Positions 24,901 to 35,222 of a stretch of DNA of 64,000 nucleotides are shown here, in pieces; the first letter of the stretch is position 1, and every line of letters begins with the position of its first letter. This DNA comes from Notolepis coatsorum (Eukaryota > Chordata > Actinopteri > Aulopiformes > Paralepididae), in NCBI GenBank assembly GCA_963971535.1, contig OZ020593.1, positions 20,588,884 to 20,652,883 on the forward strand, written 5' to 3'. The notes under the pieces were generated by a model. It saw only the letters and a program-made list of their open reading frames with translations, was not told the DNA's origin and searched no databases. The position numbers and the translations under genes were made by a program.

Positions 24901-27900
24901 CAGTAGAGGAGCATAGAGACAGTAGTGGAGCATAGAGACAGTAGAGGAGCATAGAGACAGTAGAGGAGCATAGAGACAGTAGTGGAGCATAGAGACAGTA
25001 GAGGAGCATAGAGACAGTAGAGGAGCATAGAGACAGTAGAGGAGCATAGAGACAGTAGAGGAGCATAGAGACAGTAGAGGAGCATAGAGACAGTAGAGGA
25101 GCATAGAGACAGTAGAGGAGCATAGAGACAGTAGAGGAGCATAGAGACAGTAGAGGAGCATAGAGACAGTAGTGGAGCATAGAGACAGTAGAGGAGCATA
25201 GAGACAGTAGAGGAGCATAGAGACAGTAGTGGAGCATAGAGACAGTAGAGGAGCATAGAGACAGTAGAGGAGCATAGAGACAGTAGAGGAGCATAGAGAC
25301 AGTAGAGGAGCATAGAGACAGTAGAGGAGCATAGAGACAGTAGTGGAGCATAGAGACAGTAGAGGAGCATAGAGACAGTAGAGGAGCATAGAGACAGTAG
25401 AGGAACATAGAGACAGTAGTGGAGCATAGAGACAGTAGAGGAGCATAGATACAGTAGAGGAGCATAGAGACAGTAGTGGAGCATAGAGACAGTAGAGGAG
25501 CATAGAGACAGTAGAGGAGCATAGAGACAGTAGAGGAGCATAGAGAGCAGGAGAGAGACCCAGTCTCTGTTTCCATCTGCAGCAGAGGAGGAGCATAGAG
25601 AGCAGGAGAGAGACCCAGTGTTGATGTTGGTGTTTTTGAGGTTTGGTGTCTGGTCTCATGTGCTCTCGTGTCTGTCCTCTCCTGCCTGTCCTCTCCTGCC
25701 TGTCCTCTCCTGTCTGTCCTCTCCTGTCTGTCCTCTCCTGTCTGTCCCAGCAGCAGCAGCAGGCAGAGCTCACACCCCCCATGTACGGGATGCCAGCTCC
25801 TGGAGCCGCCGGTCCCCCTCCACCCTCCTCCGCTCCTGCGTACATGTACTCTCACCAGTACCAGCGTAAGTGTTCTGGGCAACTCAACCCAGCCTTTAGA
25901 TCAGTACCAGGGTAGGTGTTCTGGGCAACTCAGCCCAGCCTTTAGATCAGTACCAGCGTAAGTGTTCTGAAGTTAACTAAACCCAGCTTTTAGAGAGAGA
26001 GAGAGAGAAGCACAGTGAATACACTGCCATCTAGTGGTGGGCAGTAGCCTGTACACGTCACAGTGTGTGTGTGAAGAACCTGAGCTGGAGCAGGACTTTC
26101 CGCCCCCCCCCCCCTTCTCTAAAAACAGTCAAGCATTTTCTCCGCAGAATGTTTGCCACTCTGATATCTGATCTTGTTCTCTACCGATACACGCTTTATT
26201 GTGTGGTCGGAACGCTGTCGCTAACCTTGAGATATCAGTGTACTGTATATCGACTAAACCTTCTAGACTTAAGAATGATGGCTGTCATGGATCATACTTT
26301 AGTCCATGCTCCCCCCTCTTTGCCTGTTTTAAAGTCTTCAAAGAAAAAATCCACCCTAAACCACTTCCAAGCTGTTAGGAAAGAGCAACTGACGACGTAC
26401 TTAACATTTCTGGGTCCTATTTAGCCGTTTGGTCTTGTACTCTCCCGCTGGAGAGAAACAAAAACCCTCGCCCCGACCTGACGTCCAGGGCTGTAACTAT
26501 ATAGTAGGTGCTCTAGTACTACTATCAAAGTCGTGCCACAGTAGCAAGAGGGATGTTGGTGATAGTTAGGTATTAACGCATAATCAATCCACAGCTAGAA
26601 ATATAGACGTTAGGAGGATTAGCCGTCACCTAGAGATTAGGGCTGAACGATTAATCGATTTTAAATCGAAATCGCGATTTGAAATGACGCAATTAGCAAA
26701 TCGCAAACAAAAATAAAAATCACGATTTTTTTCTTTTTTCTTTTTTTTTCTTTCTTTAACCAGGAAGTCCCATTGAGATACAAGATCTCCTTTGCAAGTT
26801 GTTGTTATTGTTGTAGGAACGGTTTGGGAGAGGGTGGTAAGGGGTTTTAGATTGTGTGTTGTGAAGTTTAGACTTCAGAGAGGGAGAGTAATCGATTCCC
26901 AGGTAAAAAGAAAACATTTCAGAACAGACCCACTGTGTAGGCCAGATGCAAGCCGCATTTTACAATAAACCTCTGTGGGGCTGCTTAAAAATAATAATAA
27001 TTATAATCACAAAATTTAATCGCAATCGCAATATCTGTCACAAAAATCGCAATTAGATTATTTCCCAAAATCGTGCAGCCCTACTAGAGATTCTGATTGT
27101 TTTTAGAATCATGCAGTCGGGACACGGCCCCCGATAGGAAGGTAAAGCCAGAGACCGAGAAGAGATTAATCGTGAAAACGTTCATTTTGGTACCAGAATT
27201 AGAAATGAAGGCCCCAGTAAACACATAATGGAGCCCTGGTAGATACAAAACACAGAGCTTTGATGGCAGAACAAGTCCCGTCTGAAACGTCAACCGTAAA
27301 TAAATACTGGTGTCATTTAAATGTTAGGTGTAAAATAAAGAATCCCTGGAATGTAGGGATGCTCGATATTGGCTTTTTTACCTATACCGATATTGTCCAA
27401 CTCTTAATTTCCGATACCGATATCAACCGATACAGATATATGCAGGGTTTCCCCCAATCCCCCCCCAAAAAACAGAATAATTTCAGGTAATTAACATTAC
27501 ATATCTCTTGTCGTGTAATTAACACAACATTATGCATACTTTGACAATAAATAAAATAATAATTTGTTCTTACTTGCTTGCATGGGTAAATAAAGGTTAA
27601 ATAAATGCAAATAAAAAAAAATATATATATTTTTTTTGAAAACCGATATCGGCCGATAATATCGGACATCCCTACTGGAATGTGTTGAACGTCAACAGTT
27701 GACCATTTTTAACAGTGTAAAAGTATCACAGAGTGGATTTTTTCCTTTTTAAACTTTTATTATCATGGAAGCATTTTTAGCATGAACTGTACTGTACTGT
27801 ACTGTACTGTACTGTATCCACCTGCACGTCTGCCTCGCCAGAAGGTCTCCCTCTTCCTCTACGCATGATGTTGTTAGTAAGTATGATGAGCAACAACATA

Positions 27901-30900
27901 CCCTGTTCTGTCACTAATCTGCATCTGTTATTATGTCTTGTGAACCCCAGCCTACCCCCAGCTCCACCAGTACCCCGCTGGGCCAGGGGGGGCTCCTCCC
28001 ATGTATCAGCCTCTCCAGTACCCCTCCCCCTCCTCTGCCGCTCCTCCTCCTCCTGCCTCCTCCTGTCCTCCCGCCCCGGCGCCGGGCTTTCTGTCCCAGT
28101 ACACGCAGCCCGCTCTCCCTCAGCAGCCGGGCCCTCCTCCTCCTCCTTTCTACCCCGGACCTCCTACTCTCTCGTCCTCTCCTCCCTCCCGTCCTCCTTT
28201 CGTTCCGACTTCGCCCTCCTCCTCCTCCGTCTCTCCTCCTTCTCTGTCCTCTGGGGCGTCTTTCCAGTTCCAACACGGCGGGCCGGGATCGCCCGTCTCG
28301 TACATGCCGCCGCCGCCTCCTCCACCGACCGGAGCCTCAGGTACACAGCCTCAGGTCCCGCCCCGCCACCACCACCACCACACCGTGGCCTATCAGAGCC
28401 CTCGTACCGCCGTCCACTTCCTGTGTGATAGTAAAGGGTTAACCTTCTGTCGTGTGGCAGTGAAAGGGTTAAGTCCTAGGAGGGCTTTGCAGACAGTTTG
28501 ACAATACAAAATATATTGGTGGATGGAAATGTTATTAGATTAAAGAAATGTATTGTCATCATACAGCACAAGTACAGTACAATGAAAAGAGGTTTGGCAT
28601 CCAACCAGAGTGCAAATGTAACAGCAAAGTGCATAACAACTAAATTGGGGAATGGGAGAATTTATGTTTTTATTTTTTAAAGAAGCTCCTTGGTGGCCTT
28701 GTGAGACGGAGCTGAAGCCACAGTCAGAGTCTCGGTGATTAATAGTGTGTTTTGTCCATGATCTCTTCCACAGAGGGAAACGATAAAGATACCTGTTTTA
28801 TGGAAGGTGAATTTCAAACAGCTCGGCTTTGCAATCAGAGATAATCACTGAGCAAAAACTGTGGCCGTATAATCAAGATTACGAACGCGCTTTCTAAATG
28901 AAATGATACGCTGTGTGCCGTGGGACGGGTCAGTAGAGGTCAACGGGCCAAAACAAAAGGAGAGAGTAGAGATTATCTGTCTGGCCTGTGTGTTTGTGAT
29001 GTCATACACATGTCAAGCTGAGAATCAATCGGGGGAAAAGATGGGAGAAAGTGGCCGGGACGCCTATATTCGAATACCAACCGTTTTGTGAATCTGATTG
29101 GCCACTGACGTTTCTGGTCATGTGACATGTGCACCAATCGTGTGATGGCAAGTTCTTTCGGCGGTTAAGCTTAGGCGCTCTTTCGAAGTTGGTTAAGGTT
29201 AGAGTTTGTCTTAGAGCAGGGCGATAGAACACCAGCCCTGATTCCAAACTCTAACCTTAACCAACTTCGAAAGAGTCGCCTAAGCTTAACCGGTGATAAA
29301 CTAGGCGTTCGGTAGTTTGCAGGCTGTTCGACGCGGAAATGGGCAAAGACACAGCTCGTCACGCGATTGGGCACACATGTCACATGACCAGAAACGTCAG
29401 TGGCCAATCAGATTAGCAAAACGCACAAAACGGTTGGTATTCGAATAGACGCGGCCGGGACAGTATCTTCTGGGGGTGGAGGGGTTCATGTTCTGATTCC
29501 CTTGAGGAATCTTCAGGCGTCCTAGCAGCATGGAGGAGGGGGGAGGGGAGATACAGGTATGGGCACAGGGTAATAGCAGAAAGACATAAATATAGGCAAT
29601 AAAGTTAAATCTGAATATAAAAATATGAGAAAATGTAAACAGTATAAACAATATAATTTTAACTCTGAATATAAAAATATGTATACTTTTAGCCTTTTTA
29701 GACATTTAGATTATTTTTTTATTGAATCGCTGAAGCTAAACAGAAGCGATGCTATCTCTCTCAGCAGCAGAATGACAAACACGTTGCTTTTGTTGTACTG
29801 GAGAACTGGGGGGGAGTTACAGTTGTTTGGAGCTTGACCCAGATTTGCCGTCGACGGGAGCAAGCGATCATTTTGGTTACTTTGGAGGGATGAGAGCTTT
29901 GCATGGCATATTTCATATTGCATATTTCTGCCGGCCATTATTACCCTGATGGACACGGCAGGAAGGCATCGTGATTATATAGTTAGAGGACACGGTCTGT
30001 GCCCTGCTGCTCAAACACACAGTCTACCAGACGTCAACTCCAAGTTACTCAATGCTAATTAGAAATCATTAAAAAGATATATCGATCTTAGTATTTATTT
30101 ATTATTATATATATACAATAAATAAATATGATTTATGCATAGTATTTATTTATGTATGTATTATATATATATATATATATAAAAATACAATAATATATAT
30201 AATAATAAATACGAAAATCCTGATGGACGCCTATGCATTTTGAGTGTTTTACGATGCGTTTTTTTCTAATTGTTAGCTTGTTAGTCACTGGGCCACAGCG
30301 TCATCTGAGATCCAAGGCCTTGACACCAGACACAATATGTTAACAACACCCTCTGTTCACAATGTAGGGTCAAATAAGATCAGATACGATATTACTTTAT
30401 TGATCCCCTTGGGGAAATTTGGGCATGGTAGCAGCATGGGGGAGGTGGGGGGGGAGGTACAGGTATGGGCAGGCTAATAGTAGAAATAAAGACATAAATA
30501 TAGGCAATGAAATTAGATCTGAATATAACTAAATGTAAAAAGAATATGAGAAAAATAAACAGTGTAAACAAAGGTGCAGATGAGGGTCTGTATGCCCTAT
30601 CGGTTATATTATACAATACATATAAGCAATAAAGGATTTGAATCTGAATATATACTATGAGTATATACACTAATAACAGATGTAGTATATATGTATATAC
30701 ATATATACTACTCGCTATATAATATATTGCTTTCTACTCAAGATCGGTGCTTTTTCATCTGTTTGTATTGGAATACAAAGCATGAGACCATAATGAAGTC
30801 TGGGCCAATCAGACATCTAGCAATCAAACAAAGAGCCAATCAAACGTCTAGCAATCAAATGTCTAGCAATCAAAAGAGCCAATCAAATGTCTAGCAATCA

Positions 30901-33900
30901 ACTGTCTAGCAATCAAACGTCTAGCAATCAAAGCTTCGACTTGGCCCTTCAAAGACGTCTATAATTTCCATGGAGGGTGGGAACGGACCAGAGACTGACT
31001 GTGATTCCTCTGCTGTCCCCCAGGGCCCCAGAACGGCTGGAACGACCCTCCTGCCCTGAGCAGAGTTCCCAAGAAGAAGAAGGTGAGTCTGCAACCTGCT
31101 GGTCCAATACAATAGACCCCCCCCCTTCCACCTGATGGACGCATATCATCTGTATTATTATCATTTATTATTTATATACATATAGAATTGCTCCATGTGC
31201 ATTTTAATATATCATGCTTTTAAGTACTGTAGTTTTAATGTAGTTGGTGTTTTTTATAGTGGTCTTTTTTTTTTACTGTAGTTTTAATGTAGTTGGTGTT
31301 TTTTTTTTTATATAATGGTGGTGAGTGTCTATGTATTGTGACTGTATGTTTGTCTTTTAACCATTGCACAAATGAAGTTCCGAAAGGAAAATAAAGTAGT
31401 TTGAAGTGAAGTTGAAGTCCTGCTGGTGCTGCTGGTGCAGGCAGTGTCACAGTTACATGTACATGTGACAAATAAAAATAAAACAACTTGAACTACAGAG
31501 GCCACTAGTATGGAATGGTGCAAGTTACACTGTACACGTACATGGAAACGTGCTTTTAAGAGTTACAGTATGTCATTAAAAAAAACATTGTCAGGGGGGT
31601 CAGGTGGCGTAGCGGAGATTGTGTTCGTCACCAACACCGGAGAAGCTGGATTCGCCTGTTCGAATCCAGCTCCCGGCGTTGCTATCAGCTTGGCTGGCCT
31701 CTCGCACTAATACAATTGGCAGTATTAGAGGGTGGAAAAGCTGAAGGGTGGGTCCTGGGCGTTGTGGACAGCGACCCCTACAGTTCGGTCGGGGCGCCTG
31801 CTCAGCAAGGGTAGGAACTAGGGAGAGATAGTGCGGCCTCCCACATGCTACACTCTCCCCGGTGAGAACCTGTGCGGCCAGGCTGCACATGCGTCGGAGG
31901 AAAGCATGTGACAGTCTCCGGTCTCTCGGACCAACAGTAGGGGAAAGTACGCTACAACCAGGAAGGGTGGGATGGGAGAAAAATCGGGAAAAAGAGGGGA
32001 AGAAAGAATAAACATTGTCAGGTGCACACGTTTGAATTGGCTCAATTGGTAGATTAGATTCAAATGTATTGTCATCATACAGCACAAGTACAGCACAACA
32101 AAAATAAGTTTGCCATCCAACCAGAGTACAAATGTAACAGTAAAGTGCAATAGTAATATACAATGTACAGGTGATTAAACTGGGTATAGAATATATAAAC
32201 TAGTACTACTGAGTAATAGTGCTAATCAGATGTATGTACGGAATTGTATTAATATGTACAGTGATACAGGTATAAAGACACCATGGCAGTAAGTCATACT
32301 GGCCAGCAGCGTAACTAGTAAGAGTGGGTAAGGCATATGTACAGAGATATAGATATACTATCTACAGATATGTAAAAATAATTATATTCAGGTATATTCA
32401 GACAGATGTATGTACATGTACAGAGTTGTAGTATTTATATGTACAGTGATACAGCGGTATAAAGACACCATGGCAGTAAGTCATACTGGCCAGCAGCGTA
32501 ACTAGTAAGAGTAGGCAAGGGATGTATGTACAGAGTTGTAGTATCAATATGTACAGTGATACAGGTATAAAGACGCGTCTCATCCTTCCTCAGGTCCCAG
32601 ACAACTACACTCCTCCCGCCCCCATCACTGCCCCCATCATGGCTCCATTAGGCGGGGACCCTCAGGCCCAGCCGATGTCCTCCATGCCCCCTCAGACCCA
32701 GGGCCAGGGCCAGCCCGGGGTACACGCCCCCTACGCAGGCATGCAGCAGCAGCAGCTACACCCCCCCATGAACCCAGCCATGCCCAAGGGCAGCGGGGAG
32801 GGGCCACCGGGAGCACCCATTGGAGAGGCTATACAAGTAGGCCACGCCTTCATTTTCATCTCGTTTCAAACCTTTATTTCAACTCGTCAGGCACTGAGGT
32901 TTACCTTCATCTACAGCGTCGACGAACTTACAAAACAAAGACACGGTTTATCAGCAATTTCATACATATTAGGCACAATAAATAATAATAACTAAGCAAT
33001 ATATAATCGGCTAAGACAGTTACAAGTCGACACACACACAGTGGTTGGACATCATGCTTTTAAATGCAGAGAGAGAAGGAAGAACCTTCAGCTTTAGAGT
33101 CAGTCGGAGGACGTTCCAGGTGTTGGAAGCGTCAAAGGAAAAAGCAGTTCTTCCTAGTTCAGAGCAAACTGGAGGAACCCTGAGAACCAACCAGTCATTT
33201 GAACGTGTAGAATAGGCTCCAAGATTCCATTCTGTACTCATTCCACACAAGCTGTCGCGTTTATTGCATGTGGATCTTCTGAAGGTGATTTAACGATATG
33301 GAGAAAAGCTGAGAAAATAAAAGAAGATTAAAGAATAATTATAAATGTAAAATGTGTCTAATGTTGTGACCCTGTGTGAACCCACTCAGCCGTTGAGGTC
33401 CATCCCTGCTGAGAAGATCATGAAGAAGCCCATCCCAGAGGAGCACATGGTCCTGAAGACCACGTTTGAAGGGCTCATCCAAAAGTGCTTGGCTGCAGCC
33501 TGTGACCCTGTGAGTACAAGACGTCAGTCTAAAGGCAGCGATGAGAGCAGCTAGTGACCCTGTGAGTACAAGACGTCAGTCTAAAGGCAGCGATGAGAGC
33601 AGCTAGTTACCCTTTGAGTACAAGACGTCAGTCTAAAGGCAGCGATGAGAGCAGCCAGTGACCCTGTCAGTACAAGACATCAGTCTAAAGGCAGCGATGA
33701 GGGCAACAATACCCAACGAGGTGCCCTCAGCATTGCTGCTTCAATCAAATAGAACAAATCAAATCAAACATTGGAATAGATTTGAACCCTGTGGCCCTTT
33801 CTGCTGCCTGTTGCTAGCTATGGGTGTTAACCATTTGCATTGCCAAGAATATTTGGAGAGTATATTGCTCAAATGTGAGGCGTGGCGCGTACATAGAGAA

Positions 33901-35183
33901 TGGAAAGTTTAACAATTTCCCCTTCCCAGAACACGTGTCTCATTTTGCACTCGTCTTTGCTCTCCCACAGCAAACTAAGAGGAAGCTGGACGATGCCAAC
34001 AAGCGCTTGGAGGCGCTCTACGACCGGCTGAGAGAGGAGACAGTAAGTCATACTAGGGCTGTCTCCGACTAAGGATTTGGACGGTCGACTATGATTGGCC
34101 AAAAAAAATAAAGTATAATATTTTTAATATTTTTTTTTATATATATATTTTTTTTTAATTTTTTATTATTCCATTTCGGCTGTGGGGGTGCTTAATGTCT
34201 GAAGGAGTCGACTGAAGGCTTTTTGTCCTCTGCAAAAGCATGCAATTGGTCCACTGATGGATACATCTTGATATTTGTCTAGTCTAGTGTGTTCATTAGA
34301 CGGGTGAAATCCTCTTTCAGTGCCTCTGTGCCTGTTTTCTTAGGCAGTTAGCCTCTGGTATGCGTGCCATTAGCGTTAGCCACGCTTCTAGGCCTCTTTT
34401 CTTTTGGAAAGAATAATACATTTTTTTTATTATTTTATATTCGACTAAGAGGTTGGCCAGTCGACTACGGCTCCTTTCGACCAATTAGTCGACTAATAGG
34501 GGTCAGCCCTAGTTCATACCACTGCCCGGTTCTTAATAGTTCTGAGGGGAGCGATCCATATTTTAAACGGTTGTAACGGGATGTGAATTCCGTGCCAGGA
34601 TAGTGGGATAATATGATCTTTTTTAGAAGCCTTCATCTCTCAAGTTCAAGTTGAAGTTTCTTTTGTATTTGTCACATATTTGGTACATGTACATTGCAGT
34701 GAACTGCTTGGTTCTGTATGAACCCCCTGCCATTGTGCTTCATACAGTAAAACAAGTACAAAGAATAAAGACCAAACACTATACAAAATATACAATATAC
34801 AAAACTAAAGTACAAAATGCAAACAACTGCAAAAATTAGGTAGAGAGGTAGTGCAAATCTTTTAGTAATGAACAGACGGCAGTGGCTCAGGCGGTAGAGC
34901 AGTCGTTTGGTAATCGGAAGGTTCCCAGTTCGATTCCCGCTCCTCCCGGGCAGCGTGTCGAAGTGTCCTTGAGCAAGACACTTAACCCCTAACTGCTCCC
35001 GATGAGCAGGTCGGCACCTTGCATGGTCACCTCCGCCGTCAGTGTGTGAATGTGTGAGTGAATGTGTAAAATGTGAGGAACAAATTGTAAAGCGCTTTGG
35101 ATAAAAGCACTATATACATAAAATATGTATAATAAGTGTTAAAAAGTGTCACTGCATGTTAATGTTGTTGTTCTTCTCCTCCT

Positions 35184-35222
<39 letters not shown>

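Noticed and set aside
20815-25545. CRISPR-like regular repeat
   Set aside because: There are no unique spacers; units are contiguous 19-bp repeats in a eukaryotic intron.
20597-25882. Three giant minus-strand open frames (about 1580-1760 codons)
   Set aside because: All are translations of the same 19-bp satellite in three frames; the peptide is the same 19-residue cycle and no start, splice or family signal supports a gene.
27865-28442. Alternative long frames overlapping the proline-rich exon
   Set aside because: GC-rich low-complexity exon is open in several frames; only the frame giving [16 protein letters not shown] matches SEC31A and keeps phase.
28341-28501. Extension of the proline-rich exon to 28501
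   Set aside because: Reading through to a stop is possible but the donor at 28341 joins in frame to the highly conserved [10 protein letters not shown] exon; the tail shows no family similarity.
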